This document shows positions 1 through 8,756 of a DNA stretch of 64,000 bases, in pieces (within the stretch, counting starts at the first letter, position 1; every line of letters starts with the position of its first letter). The position numbers and the translations under genes are program-made. The stretch comes from Candidatus Howiella intestinavium (GTDB lineage Bacteria; Bacillota; Clostridia; Oscillospirales; Acutalibacteraceae): positions 1 to 64,000 of the forward strand of contig CAJFVX010000016.1 of assembly GCA_904420585.1 (NCBI GenBank), read 5' to 3'. A model generated the notes under the pieces. It searched no databases. It saw nothing but the letters and a program-made list of their open reading frames with translations, and was not told the DNA's origin.

Positions 1-216
1 CCGTGGGGACTCTGCAAAACCGTTCTCCTAAATTCTAAATCTCTCTCGCCTTTTTTCAGTCTCACATCATTGACAATCGTACACAAATTTATTTTTTCCC
101 GGTATATTCCGCCCGCCGCCGGCAAAATCCCCCTTTCCGGGAATATCCGGCGCGGCGCAGAAAATACTAAAGGCAAAAAGCGGCCCGCCCGGCCGCACCA
201 GAAGGGAGTCTTTTTC

Positions 217-750
217 ATGTATATAACCAAAGGGATGCTGGCGGCCGGCCTGGCCGCCCTGCTGCTGACCGCCTCCGCCGCCGGCTGTTCCTCCAAAAAG
301 GACGAGGGCGCCTCCGGCGGCAGCTCGACCGCCAGCCACACCTCTGCGTCCGCCCCCGCCTCCGCCGGCGGCGCCAGCGAGGGCAGCACCCTTTATAAGG
401 ACGGCAGCTATACCGCCGAGGGAGACTACGACGACCAGGGGTATAAGACGGTGGTCACCGCCACGGTGAAGGACGGCCGGCTGGCCTCCCTTTCCTGCGA
501 CCAGGTCACCGCCGACGGGGGCAGCAAAAAGGAACTCTCCCAAAGCGGGGCATACGGCATGAAGGAAAAGGGGGGCGCCGCGGCCGAATGGCATGAGGAG
601 GTGGCCGCCTTTGAGGCCGCCGCCGTGGAAAAGGGGCTGGATAACATCCCCACCGGCAGCGACGGCAAAACCGACGCCATATCCGGCTGCACCATCGCCG
701 TCAGCGAATTCATCTCCCTGGCCCGGCAGGCCCTGGACAAAGCAAAATAG
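217..750 (+). CDS. FMN-binding-domain lipoprotein (PplA-like)
   Basis: The 177-residue protein has a lipoprotein signal: a hydrophobic stretch ending in ASAAGC, with lipid-anchor Cys24. A low-complexity Ser/Ala/Gly linker follows (about residues 26-60), then one FMN-binding domain. Near the C-terminus DAISGCT matches the flavinylation motif that ApbE enzymes modify; Thr159 would carry the FMN phosphoester. The usual Ala before the Thr is Cys here. The start at 217 is chosen for the GAAGGGAG ribosome site at 201-208; an upstream TTG lacks one and would bury the signal peptide. The gene converges on the flavin transferase at 991-2079. By family knowledge such lipoproteins shuttle electrons outside the membrane. 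Listeria PplA has two FMN domains; this has one. Family is clear; the electron-transfer role is inferred from context. Confidence 0.85.
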   Translation: MYITKGMLAAGLAALLLTASAAGCSSKKDEGASGGSSTASHTSASAPASAGGASEGSTLYKDGSYTAEGDYDDQGYKTVVTATVKDGRLASLSCDQVTADGGSKKELSQSGAYGMKEKGGAAAEWHEEVAAFEAAAVEKGLDNIPTGSDGKTDAISGCTIAVSEFISLARQALDKAK

Positions 751-990
751 AAACCCGGCGGCCTGGTTCCCGCCCGACCCCGCCGGGACAGCGTCCGGCG
801 GCACAGGCCCCCCCTATCCCAGCGCGCCCGCCCCGGCTTGCCTCTCTGCGGGCCGCCGCCCCGCATGACCCATATTCCAAGCCGGCCGCCCGCTTTACCG
901 CTGGGGTATATGGCTTTGCAGCGGTTCACCCGGCCTTTTTACGCAGGCCAAGCGGCCCCGCCGCTCCGGCCGGCTGGGCTGCAGCGCCTC

Positions 991-2079
991 TTATGCCGGC
1001 TGCCAGCGGATGTCCCCGTCGGCGTCCTCCGTAAGGCCGCTGGTCATCCGCCGGCTGCCGTCGGACAATAAGAACAGGGCGTCCACCCCCTCCAGGGACT
1101 CGGCCAGGGCAAGGCCGGCCTGGGGACCCAGCACAAACAGGGAGGTGCTGAGGATGTCCCCGTCGGCCGACTCCTCCGAAAAGATGGTCACGCTGTCCAG
1201 GCCGTTGTCCACCGGATAGCCGGTGTCCGGGTCCAGGATGTGGTGGTAGAGCCGGCCGTCCAGGGTAAAGCACCTTTCGTATGTCCCCGAAGTCACCACC
1301 GAACCGTTGGCGATGCCGGCCTCCCCGGCCAGCTCGCTGGTGGTTCCGAAGGGCTTGCGCAGGCCGATGGCAAAGGGCGTAAGGGCTTCCGGGCTGTCCA
1401 CGGCCCTATCCGCCTTGCCCCCCGCCGCAAGGACGTTGCCCCCCAGGTTCAAAAGGTAACAGTCCACACCCTGGCTTTCCAGCCAGTCCCCCACCCGGTC
1501 GGCGATGTAGCCCTTGGCCGCGCCCCCCAAATCCACCATGCACCCCGCCGGCAGGGTCACGGTATTCCCGTCGACTTCCAGCCGGCTGTAGTCCACCTTT
1601 TCCACCGCGGCGGCAAGTTCGGCGAGGTCGGGGAGGGCCGGGTCGTCGGCTGCAAAGTCCCAAAGGGTGCTGGCCGGAGCGATGGTCACGTCAAAGGCCC
1701 CGTCGGTCAGCCGGCTGTAGGAAAGGGTCTTTTGCAGCAAATCGGCGGTTTCGGGGTCCACCTCCACCGGCTGCCCGGCGGAGGCGTTTATCCGGGATAC
1801 GTCGCTGCCGGCCTTGGTCCGGCTGAATAAATCGTCGTAGTGTTCGCATAAATCCAGGGCGCCGGCCAGGGCCGCCTCCAGGTCGGGGCGCTCCCGGCCG
1901 GTTTGCCTGTAATATTTATCGGTGTAAAAATCGTAGACCGTCACGGTGATGACCGTGTCGAAAAGATAGCGGGTGCCCGACCGGCTGGCGGCCGGCTCTT
2001 CGGCACAGCCCGCCGCAATGGTCAGGGACAGCACGGCGCAGAGGGCCAGGCAGACCGTGCGGCACGCGGTTTTTTTCAT
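991..2079 (-). CDS. apbE: FAD:protein FMN transferase (ApbE/FmnB-like), lipoprotein
   Basis: A 362-residue ApbE-family protein with a lipoprotein signal ending LTIAAGC (Cys25). It transfers FMN from FAD to Ser/Thr of target proteins outside the membrane. Family blocks are visible: YLFDTVITVTVYD near the N-terminus, VDLGGAAKGYIAD and LGGNVLA in the middle, VVTSGTYERCF, then HHILDPDTGYPVDNG with the His/Asp/Gly-rich metal-FAD site. Length is normal. It faces the FMN-binding lipoprotein tail to tail, 240 bp away, which makes that protein the obvious substrate. A GGGGGAAACC ribosome site precedes the ATG. The family call is secure; the substrate is inferred from position. Confidence 0.95.
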   Translation of the reverse strand: MKKTACRTVCLALCAVLSLTIAAGCAEEPAASRSGTRYLFDTVITVTVYDFYTDKYYRQTGRERPDLEAALAGALDLCEHYDDLFSRTKAGSDVSRINASAGQPVEVDPETADLLQKTLSYSRLTDGAFDVTIAPASTLWDFAADDPALPDLAELAAAVEKVDYSRLEVDGNTVTLPAGCMVDLGGAAKGYIADRVGDWLESQGVDCYLLNLGGNVLAAGGKADRAVDSPEALTPFAIGLRKPFGTTSELAGEAGIANGSVVTSGTYERCFTLDGRLYHHILDPDTGYPVDNGLDSVTIFSEESADGDILSTSLFVLGPQAGLALAESLEGVDALFLLSDGSRRMTSGLTEDADGDIRWQPA

Positions 2080-2175
2080 AATGGTTTCCCCCTTTTCTAT
2101 CGGAAAATCGCTTGTCGATTATGGCAACAAGCGCAGACTGTCGAAAAAACCAATATGTGCGTAAAGGATCGCAGA

Positions 2176-2287
2176 ATCGGGGGCTGCGCCCCCTGTCTGC
2201 TTACTCTTTTTGAAGCCGTTTCACGGCTGTTTGCGGGGCTTTGCCCCTGCACCCCACCACCTTTTAAAAAAGGTGGACGAAAACTTT
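2176..2287 (+). repeat. Family A intergenic repeat, partial and diverged
   Basis: The 354 bp between apbE and ndh2 hold a diverged copy of repeat family A. It has a GGGGGCTGCGCCCCC hairpin, a GCCGTTTCACGGC hairpin, then the typical GGGGCTTTGCCCC block and a poly-A/T stem with CCACC/GGTGG arms ending in AAAACTTT. No gene is visible in this gap, and no convincing promoter in 2290-2433. Confidence 0.7.
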
Positions 2288-2433
2288 AACATTGCTTTTT
2301 GCAGCTTTTGCGCTTGTAACAGCCTGCGCTAATTATAGGCCGCCGTTCCCGCCGCCGTCAAGCCGCGGGCCGACATCATCAGTCTGCCCGGCATGCCGGG
2401 GGAACAATCAGCCAAAGAGGAAAGGAACAGGAT

Positions 2434-4356
2434 ATGCCCAAACGAATCGTCATCCTGGGCGGCGGCTACGCCGGCGTCCTGACAGCCAAGAAGCTGGCGC
2501 GGAAACTGAAAAAGAACCAGGTGGAAATCACTCTAATCGACAAAAATCCCTTCCACACCCTCCTGACCGAGCTCCACGAGGTGGCGGCCGGCCGGGTGGA
2601 GGAATCGGCCGTGCGGGTGCCCTTTGCCAAAATATTCGCCGGCCGGAAGGTGGAAGTCGTCTTGGACCAAATCCTGTCGGCCGACCTTGCGGGTAAAAAG
2701 CTGCGGGGGAAGGCGGGGGAGTATAGCTACGACTACCTGGTGGTGGCGGCCGGCTCCCGGCCGGCCTACTTCGGCGTGGACGGGGCGGCCCGGCACGCCC
2801 TGCCCCTCTGGTCCTATGACGACGCCCTGCGTATCCGGGAGAGGGTGCGGGCCTGCTTCCGGCAGGCGGCGGGCATCCCCGATGCGGACAAACGGCGGCG
2901 CATCCTCACCTTCTGCGTGGTGGGGGCCGGCTTTACCGGCGCCGAGATGGCGGGAGAGCTGGCCGAGTACATCCCCTTTCTCTGCCGGGAGTTCGGCATA
3001 AAGGGGGAGGAGCCCCGCCTTATCTGCGCCGACCTGCTGGAGCGGGCCGTGCCGGTGCTGCCCGAGAAGCTGTCGGCCAAAGTGGAAAAACGCCTGAAAA
3101 AGATGGGCTGTCAGCTTTTCCTGCGCACCAACGTAACCAAGGTGGGGCCGGACGCCATCTCCTTTAAAACCGGGGAGAAGGAATGGAGCGAGCCGGCGGG
3201 GGCGGTCATCTGGACGGCGGGGGTGGAGGGCTCGGACATAGCCCAGGCCCTGACGGCTTCCCTGCCTTCCGCCGGCCGGGGGCGGCTCAAGGCCGACGCC
3301 TACCTGCGGGCCGAGGGCAGGGAGGAGGTCTATATCGCTGGGGACAACCTCTATTTTATCCCCGAAGGGGAGGCGCGCCCGGCGCCCCAGATGGTGGAGA
3401 ACGCCGAGCACACGGCGGCAGCCATTGCCCGCAACCTTGTCTGCGACATCACCGGCAAGGGGGATAAGGAGGCCTACCGGCCGGTGTTCCACGGGGTCAT
3501 GGTGTCGGTGGGGGGACGGTACGCCACGGCCCGGGTGGGGTTTCCCGGCCGGATGTTTTCCCTGCCCTCCTTTTTGGCCATGCTTGCCAAACACCTTATC
3601 AATATAGTATACTTTGTAAAAATAGCCGGCTGGAACCAGATGCTCACCTACCTGCGGCACGAATTTTTCTCCATGCGCAGCCGCCGGAGCATCTTAGGCG
3701 GCCACTTCGCCGCCCGCACCCCCAATTTCTGGCTGGCGCCCTTACGGATTTACCTGGGGGCCTACTGGCTGGTGGAGGGGTTTAAAAAACTGGGAGAGGG
3801 TTGGCTGTCCCAGCCCCGGCTGGCCGCCTTCTTCGGCGGCGCCGACGGGTTTTTCGACGCCATTCTGAACGGGGGGCAGGCCGTGTCCTCGGCCACGGCG
3901 GCCACTTCGGCCGGGGCGGAGGCGGCGGCCGGGGAGGTCGTTTTCCACTATAACATCCTGGGGGTCTTCGACGCCCTGCTGGTGCACGGGGAGGACTACG
4001 CCTTCCGCATGAAGTTCGCCCCCATGGACTGGTTTGTCCAGAAGGTCATCCTGGCGTCGGACGGGGTTCAGCTTTTCTTTCAGGTGCTGGTGGTGGTAAG
4101 CGAGCTGTTCATCGGCTTTTCCCTGATTTTCGGCCTGTTTACCTTCTTTTCCAACGCCTACTCTTTGGGGCTGCAGGCCATGTTTATCATGACCACCGGG
4201 TTATATATGAGCACCTGGTGGATGCTCTTTGCGGCGGTGGCCCTGCTCTTCGGCTCGGGCTCCACCCTGGGGCTGGATTACTACGCCCTGCCGGCCTTAA
4301 AGCGCTGGTGGAGCCGCCTGCCCTTTGTGCGCAAATGGTATTTGTATAACGATTGA
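2434..4356 (+). CDS. ndh2: NDH-2 type NADH dehydrogenase with membrane C-terminal domain
   Basis: 640 residues, against about 400 for an ordinary NDH-2. The N-terminal FAD fold starts with ILGGGYAGV (residues 7-15) and a second dinucleotide fold has VVGAGFTGAEMAGE near residue 162 for NADH. Beyond about residue 430 there is an extension with several hydrophobic segments, including a DoxX-like stretch at about 535-620. This layout matches the long Ndh2 of flavin-based extracellular electron transfer, which moves electrons from NADH to a membrane quinone. The ATG follows a purine-rich GAGGAAAGGAA site. It leads a tight set with the NusG-II and Gx-type genes; the stop is 22 bp before the next start. 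Reductase family is certain; the EET role is inferred. Confidence 0.9.
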   Translation: MPKRIVILGGGYAGVLTAKKLARKLKKNQVEITLIDKNPFHTLLTELHEVAAGRVEESAVRVPFAKIFAGRKVEVVLDQILSADLAGKKLRGKAGEYSYDYLVVAAGSRPAYFGVDGAARHALPLWSYDDALRIRERVRACFRQAAGIPDADKRRRILTFCVVGAGFTGAEMAGELAEYIPFLCREFGIKGEEPRLICADLLERAVPVLPEKLSAKVEKRLKKMGCQLFLRTNVTKVGPDAISFKTGEKEWSEPAGAVIWTAGVEGSDIAQALTASLPSAGRGRLKADAYLRAEGREEVYIAGDNLYFIPEGEARPAPQMVENAEHTAAAIARNLVCDITGKGDKEAYRPVFHGVMVSVGGRYATARVGFPGRMFSLPSFLAMLAKHLINIVYFVKIAGWNQMLTYLRHEFFSMRSRRSILGGHFAARTPNFWLAPLRIYLGAYWLVEGFKKLGEGWLSQPRLAAFFGGADGFFDAILNGGQAVSSATAATSAGAEAAAGEVVFHYNILGVFDALLVHGEDYAFRMKFAPMDWFVQKVILASDGVQLFFQVLVVVSELFIGFSLIFGLFTFFSNAYSLGLQAMFIMTTGLYMSTWWMLFAAVALLFGSGSTLGLDYYALPALKRWWSRLPFVRKWYLYND

Positions 4357-4378
4357 TGGATATAAAGGGGGAGAGGGG

Positions 4379-4777
4379 ATGGACAAAACCGGAAACATCC
4401 GCCCCCTCCTAAAACGGGGGGATTTTCTCCTGCTTTTGGGTGTTATCCTGCTGGCCGCCATCCTGTTTGCCCTTTTTATCCTTTTCAGGACAGAGGGGGC
4501 CCGGGCGGTGGTCACCCTGGACGGGGCCGAATACGGCAGCTACCCCCTGTCAGAAGACCGGACGGTGGAAATCCGGCAGGCCGACGGGACGGTGACCAAC
4601 CGGCTCATTATCCAGGACGGCAGGGCCCACATGGAATGGGCCGCCTGCCCCGACCAAATCTGCATTAAGCAGGGGGAAATCAGCCGGCAGGGGCAGTCCA
4701 TTGTCTGCCTGCCGGGCAGGGTGGCCGTGGAGATTACCGGCGGCGAAGAAAGCGGCCCCGACGCAGTGGTACAGTAG
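4379..4777 (+). CDS. NusG domain II membrane protein (EetA-like)
   Basis: 132 residues. One transmembrane helix near the N-terminus (about residues 17-37, LLLLGVILLAAILFALF) leads into an extracytoplasmic NusG-domain-II fold. That fold carries the Cys-rich signature CPDQICIKQG...IVCLP seen in this family (PF07009). It is not the transcription factor NusG: the NGN and KOW domains are absent. The start follows a GGGGGAGAGGGG site. In many Firmicutes this family sits directly before a Gx-transporter-like gene, as here, and the pair occurs in extracellular-electron-transfer loci. Molecular function is unknown. The EetA label rests on neighbourhood. Confidence 0.8.
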   Translation: MDKTGNIRPLLKRGDFLLLLGVILLAAILFALFILFRTEGARAVVTLDGAEYGSYPLSEDRTVEIRQADGTVTNRLIIQDGRAHMEWAACPDQICIKQGEISRQGQSIVCLPGRVAVEITGGEESGPDAVVQ

Positions 4778-4795
4778 CCGCAAGGAGGGATAACC

Positions 4796-5287
4796 ATGGC
4801 CAGAAAAACCGCCTATTACGCCAACCTGCTGGCCCTGGCCCTCATTTTAAGCTGGCTGGAGACCCTGCTGCCGTTAAACTTCGGCATCCCCGGCATCAAG
4901 CTGGGCCTTACCAATATTATCTCGGTTTTTGTCCTCTATCGCAATGGCTGGCGGCCGGCTCTTCTGCTGAACCTGGCCCGGATGCTGCTGGTCAGTCTGC
5001 TTTTCGGCAGTGTCATGTCCCTTGTATACTCCCTGTCCGGAGGGCTTTTGAGCCTTCTTGTTATGGCGGTGTGCAAAAGGCTGCCCTTTTTCTCGGTGCT
5101 GGGGGTCAGCCTGGCCGGGGGCGTCAGCCACAATATCGGCCAATGGTGCGCCGCCCTGCTGGTTCTGCCCCTGTTCGCCCTTATATATTATCTGCCCTTT
5201 CTGCTGCTGGCCGGGGTTATCGCCGGGCTGCTGGTGGGATTTCTGGCCCGCCTGCTTATCCCGCTGCCTGATAAGATACACAGGTAA
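4796..5287 (+). CDS. Gx transporter / heptaprenyl diphosphate synthase component I-like membrane protein (EetB-like)
   Basis: 163 residues, almost entirely hydrophobic, with four to six predicted transmembrane segments resembling ECF substrate-binding subunits. The N-terminal pattern PLNFGIPGIKLGLTNIISVF is characteristic of the family (PF07456). The name 'heptaprenyl synthase component I' is historical; nothing here looks catalytic for prenyl transfer. The start is 18 bp after the NusG-II gene with a CAAGGAGGG site. Its position between Ndh2/NusG-II and a polyprenyl synthase matches extracellular-electron-transfer loci. A full family A repeat separates it from the polyprenyl synthase, so downstream expression may be modulated there. 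Transported substrate, if any, is unknown. Confidence 0.85.
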   Translation: MARKTAYYANLLALALILSWLETLLPLNFGIPGIKLGLTNIISVFVLYRNGWRPALLLNLARMLLVSLLFGSVMSLVYSLSGGLLSLLVMAVCKRLPFFSVLGVSLAGGVSHNIGQWCAALLVLPLFALIYYLPFLLLAGVIAGLLVGFLARLLIPLPDKIHR

Positions 5288-5295
5288 ACTGTATA

Positions 5296-5487
5296 TGCAG
5301 CGCCGGGCGCTGCATAGGGGAACCCCCGGCGAGGGTTCCCCACGGGAAAACCTTCCCCCGGAAGGTTTTCCCGCCCCTCCTGCGCTTTGTATTGCATAAA
5401 GGATTTCGCGTCCTGCGGGACGCGAGCCGGGGTCTTGCCCCGGCACCCCGCCCGCTTTTTTGAAAAAAAGCGGCCAAAAAACTTTTT
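5296..5487 (+). repeat. Family A repeat, full length
   Basis: This is a reference copy of family A. It is a row of hairpins: a TGCAGCGC/GCGCTGCA palindrome, GGGAACCC..GGGTTCCC, GAAAACCTTCC..GGAAGGTTTTC, a CCTCCTGCGCTTTG link, TCGCGTCCTGCGGGACGCGA, CCGGGGTCTTGCCCCGG, then CCGCTTTTTTGAAAAAAAGCGG and AAAACTTTTT. It fills nearly the whole gap between the Gx-type gene and the polyprenyl synthase. Confidence 0.9.
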
Positions 5488-5499
5488 GGAGGTTTTGCC

Positions 5500-6450
5500 A
5501 TGGCCCTGCGCCTGACCGAAGAACAGGCACTGGAGGCGGTCACGGCCTGCATGGACAAGGCCCTAGAAGACCCCACCGGCGTTTTTTCCGCCCCCTTCGC
5601 CCATCTGCGAAAGGCAAAGGGCAAGCTGCTGCGGGCGAAACTGGGCATTCGGGCCGCCCTGGGGGAGGACGGCTGCGTCCCCGACGCCCTGCCGCCCCGC
5701 CTTGCCGCCATCGAACTGCTCCATCTGGCCACCCTCATCCACGACGACCTGCTGGACGGGGCCGAAACCCGCCGGGGGATTGCCTCCCTGCCCGCCGCCT
5801 TCGACGGCAAAACCGCCGTGCTGGCGGGGGATTTCCTGCTGACCCGCTGCTTCTCCCTCTGCCTGCCCGCCGGGGAAGGCCTGCCGGCCGACGCCGGGGC
5901 CTGCCTTTCCTTTCTGTCCGCCGCCATGGCCCGGCTCTGCCGGGGGGAGATGCTCCAGCAGCGCAACCGGTACAACTACGATTTGACCCTCCGGGCCTAC
6001 CTGCGGATTATCGCCGGCAAGACGGGGGCCCTCTTCGCCCTGGCCGCCCTCACCGGGGCCTATACCGCCGGCCGCGGGCCGGATATCCAGCGGCAGGCCG
6101 CCGGGTTCGGGGGCCGCATGGGGATGCTCTTCCAGATGCGGGACGACCACATCGACCTCTACCGCGCCCCGGCGGCGGGCAAGGATACGGGGGCCGACCT
6201 GCAGAACGGCGTGGTCACCCTGCCGGTTATCCTGGCCTTTGCAGCCGAGCCCCGGCTCCTTGAGGCCGCCCGCAGGGGACAGACGGAGGAAGTGCTGGCC
6301 CGGGTGCGGCGGCAGGTGCCGGTGAACAATCCGGTGGTCTGCCGGTACCGCCGGCGGGCGGAGGAAAGCCTCTCCCGCCTGCAGGGCCTCCCCGGCTGCG
6401 GCGGCCTTAAGGAGCTGCTGGGCTTCGCCGACCCCGCCCGGTTCCGGTAA
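5500..6450 (+). CDS. Polyprenyl diphosphate synthase (HepT/DmkB-like)
   Basis: 316-residue trans-prenyltransferase that makes the isoprenoid tail of quinones (or other polyprenyls) by condensing isopentenyl units. The first aspartate-rich motif is IHDDLLDGAETRRG (about residues 82-95). The second is QMRDDHIDLY (about 210-219), with the following acidic pair position kept; both bind Mg-diphosphate. Length is normal. In Listeria-type EET loci a DmkB homologue makes the demethylmenaquinone side chain for Ndh2. No MenA/DmkA partner appears in this window. The ATG at 5500 follows GGAGG in the tail of the preceding repeat. Product chain length cannot be read with confidence. Confidence 0.88.
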   Translation: MALRLTEEQALEAVTACMDKALEDPTGVFSAPFAHLRKAKGKLLRAKLGIRAALGEDGCVPDALPPRLAAIELLHLATLIHDDLLDGAETRRGIASLPAAFDGKTAVLAGDFLLTRCFSLCLPAGEGLPADAGACLSFLSAAMARLCRGEMLQQRNRYNYDLTLRAYLRIIAGKTGALFALAALTGAYTAGRGPDIQRQAAGFGGRMGMLFQMRDDHIDLYRAPAAGKDTGADLQNGVVTLPVILAFAAEPRLLEAARRGQTEEVLARVRRQVPVNNPVVCRYRRRAEESLSRLQGLPGCGGLKELLGFADPARFR

Positions 6451-6634
6451 ACAGGCCTCTTATCCCCGGAAAAACAGGGAAAAACCCGAAAAAACCCGGG
6501 ATTTCCGGGCAAAAAGGGGTTGCAATTTTTTTCCGGGTATGATAAGGTATAGAAGATGATGTATGTAGGAAGAGTGGGGCGACCCGCTCTTTCGTTTTGT
6601 TAGGGCGGCCACGCCCGCGAAAGGAGGAAAGCCC

Positions 6635-7096
6635 TTGGCGGCATCCAAAACCACCGACCGGGTTTTCGAACTGGCCCGGCCCGCAGCCGAGGCCCTGGGA
6701 CTCACCGTCTGGGACGTGCGCTTTGTCAAGGAAGGGGCGTCCTGGTACCTGCGCATTTTTATCGATAAGCCGGAGGGCGTGGGCATCGAGGACTGCGAGG
6801 CCATGTCCCGGGCCGTCGACCCCCTGCTGGACGAGGCCGACTGCATCAAGCAGTCCTACTATCTGGAGGTCTGCTCCCCCGGCCTTGGCCGGGAGCTCAC
6901 CCGCCCCGAACACTTCACCCGCTTTCTGGGGGAGGAAATACGGGTTCGCCTCATCCGCCCCAAGGACGGGAAAAAGGAATGGACCGGCCGCCTGACCGGC
7001 TACGACGGCGGCGTGGAACTGGAGGCGGAGGGGGAAACCTATCGGTTTGAAAAAGCCGATATTTCCCGGGTAAATCTCAAGGACGACGATTTTTAA
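6635..7096 (+). CDS. rimP: Ribosome maturation factor RimP
   Basis: 153 residues, the normal RimP length, starting with TTG 9 bases after an AAAGGAGGAAAG site. The N-terminal alpha/beta domain contains VWDVRFVKEGASWYLRIFID and the conserved EDCEAMSRAVDPLLDEAD; YLEVCSPGLGRELTRPEHF is the classic family signature before the SH3-like C-terminal domain. It assists 30S subunit assembly. It opens the rimP-nusA-ylxR-L7Ae-infB-rbfA operon found throughout Firmicutes. The 184-bp gap upstream separates it from the polyprenyl synthase; no clear consensus promoter stands out there. Confidence 0.95.
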   Translation: MAASKTTDRVFELARPAAEALGLTVWDVRFVKEGASWYLRIFIDKPEGVGIEDCEAMSRAVDPLLDEADCIKQSYYLEVCSPGLGRELTRPEHFTRFLGEEIRVRLIRPKDGKKEWTGRLTGYDGGVELEAEGETYRFEKADISRVNLKDDDF

Positions 7097-7100
7097 AGGA

Positions 7101-7184
7101 AAAAAGTTTTTGCCCGCTTTTTTTAAAAAGCGGTGGGGTGTCGGGGCAAGGCCCCGGCTCGCGTCCCGCAGGACGCGAAATCCT
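7101..7184 (-). repeat. Family A repeat, short form, inverted
   Basis: Contains the AAAAGTTTTT start, the CCGC/GCGG poly-T/A stem, the CCGGGG/CCCCGG hairpin and the TCGCGTCC/GGACGCGA hairpin. It lies between rimP and nusA, inside a normally compact operon. Confidence 0.88.
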
Positions 7185-7209
7185 CAAAACTGGGAGGGCT
7201 TTGGAAAAG

Positions 7210-8313
7210 ATGAACAACGAATTTTTTGAGGCATTGGCCGCAATGGAAAAGGAAAAGGGCATCCCTGCGGGGTACCTGGCCGAGAAAATCCAGGCCGCCA
7301 TCGTGGTGGCCGTCAAAAAGGAATACGGCGGCCGGGACGTGGTCTTCTGCGACGTGGACCCCGAAAACCGCCTTTTCCGGGTATACGTCCGCAAGGAGGT
7401 CGTGGAAGAGGTGGAAGACCCCTACGCCCAAATCCTGCCGGCCGACGCCGCCAAGTACAGCCGTTCGGCCAAGGTGGGGGACTTTGTGGAAATCGAGCTG
7501 GATACCATGCAGTTCGGCCGCATCGTGGCCCAGACGGCCAAGCACGTCATCCGCCAGGGCATCCGGGAGGCTGAGCGGGGCCAGACCCTCCAGGAATTCC
7601 AGAGCCGCAACCGGGAGTTGGTGACCGCCTCGGTCCAGCGGATAGACCCCAAGACGGGCAACGCCACCCTGCTCATCGGCCATTCCGAGGCCGTGCTGCC
7701 CAAGGCGGAGCAGGTGCCCGGGGAGGAACTTTCCGAGGGCGACCATATCAAGGTGTACATCGTGGACGTGCGGGACGCCGACAAGGGTCCCAAGGCCATG
7801 ATTTCCCGCACCCATCCCGGCCTGGTCAAGCGGCTGTTTGAGATGGAGGTGCCCGAAATCTTCGACGGCACCATCGAAATCAAGGCCGTGTCCCGGGAGG
7901 CCGGCTCCCGCACCAAGCTGGCCGTCTGGTCGGCCAACCCCGAGGTGGACGCCGTGGGCGCCTGTATCGGCCAGCGGGGCGCCCGGGTCAACCAGATTGT
8001 GGAGGAACTGGGGGGCGAGAAAATCGACATCGTCAAGTACTCCGACGACCCCGCCGCCTTTATCAGCGAAGCCCTCTCCCCCGCCAAGGTGCTGCAGGTG
8101 GAAATTGTGGACGAGGAGGCCAAGTCCTGCCGGGCCACCGTGCCCGACGGCCAGCTCTCCTTAGCCATCGGCAACAAGGGCCAGAACGTCCGCCTGGCCG
8201 CCCGCCTGACCGGCTGGAAAATCGACATCCGGCCCGAAAGCGGCTTCTACGGCGAGGACCAGGAGGCCGAAAGCCCCATCGCCGACGATAACGGGGATAC
8301 CGACGCAGAATAA
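7210..8313 (+). CDS. nusA: Transcription termination/antitermination protein NusA
   Basis: 367 residues: N-terminal RNA-polymerase-binding domain, S1 domain (about 130-200), then two KH domains. The KH signatures VGACIGQRGARVNQIVEELG and AIGNKGQNVRLAARLTGWKI are present. It modulates pausing and termination. Like other Firmicutes NusA it lacks the C-terminal acidic repeats of the E. coli protein. The start at 7210 (ATG) gives the usual MNNEFFEAL terminus; a TTG at 7201 is possible but too close to the GGGAGGG site. A short family A repeat sits immediately upstream. Confidence 0.96.
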   Translation: MNNEFFEALAAMEKEKGIPAGYLAEKIQAAIVVAVKKEYGGRDVVFCDVDPENRLFRVYVRKEVVEEVEDPYAQILPADAAKYSRSAKVGDFVEIELDTMQFGRIVAQTAKHVIRQGIREAERGQTLQEFQSRNRELVTASVQRIDPKTGNATLLIGHSEAVLPKAEQVPGEELSEGDHIKVYIVDVRDADKGPKAMISRTHPGLVKRLFEMEVPEIFDGTIEIKAVSREAGSRTKLAVWSANPEVDAVGACIGQRGARVNQIVEELGGEKIDIVKYSDDPAAFISEALSPAKVLQVEIVDEEAKSCRATVPDGQLSLAIGNKGQNVRLAARLTGWKIDIRPESGFYGEDQEAESPIADDNGDTDAE

Positions 8314-8346
8314 AATACGGAAAATCGCGGAAGGGAGGCGGCCGGC

Positions 8347-8619
8347 ATGCAGCAGAAAAAGGTACCCATGCGCATGTGCACCGGGTGCGGGCAGATGTAC
8401 CCCAAGCGGGAGCTGGTGCGGGTGGTCAAGAATAAGGAAGGGGAGATTTCCCTGGACTTAAAAGGCAAGGCCCCCGGCCGGGGCGCCTACCTCTGCCGGA
8501 ACCCGGAATGCTTACAGAAGGCCCGGAAGGCCCGGCGGCTGGAACGGGCCCTGTCGTCCAAAATTCCCGACGAGATATATGAGAAAATGGAAGCGGAACT
8601 GGCCGCCGACGAATCCTAG
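8347..8619 (+). CDS. ylxR: YlxR (RnpM)-family RNA-binding protein
   Basis: 90 residues, the standard size of this small basic family encoded between nusA and infB. The signature MRMCTGCGQMYPKRELVRVV and GRGAYLCRNPECLQKA are both present, with paired cysteines (CTGCG, CRNPEC) shaping the fold. In B. subtilis the homologue (RnpM) binds and modulates RNase P RNA; that role is family knowledge only. ATG follows a GGAAGGGAGG site. Co-transcribed with nusA, 33 bp apart. Confidence 0.93.
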   Translation: MQQKKVPMRMCTGCGQMYPKRELVRVVKNKEGEISLDLKGKAPGRGAYLCRNPECLQKARKARRLERALSSKIPDEIYEKMEAELAADES

Positions 8620-8756
8620 GCGGTTCCCCCGCCCTTTGCAGGCCCCATGGGAAAACCGGGGCCGGGCGGCATAGAATAGCAACAGATGGGAAAAGGGCAG
8701 TCCCTTTCCCGACTTTTCCGGCGGCTGCGGCCGTCCCGTAAGGAGGAAATCCCTGT

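Noticed and set aside
70-216. TTG start at 70 for the FMN lipoprotein and TTGACA as a -35
   Set aside because: No ribosome site, the signal peptide would be internal, and no -10 lies at correct spacing.
2292-2696. 134-residue frame over the ndh2 start
   Set aside because: Out-of-frame shadow of ndh2.
5296-5487. CRISPR-like array
   Set aside because: The units are different hairpins, not regular repeats and spacers, and no cas genes are present.
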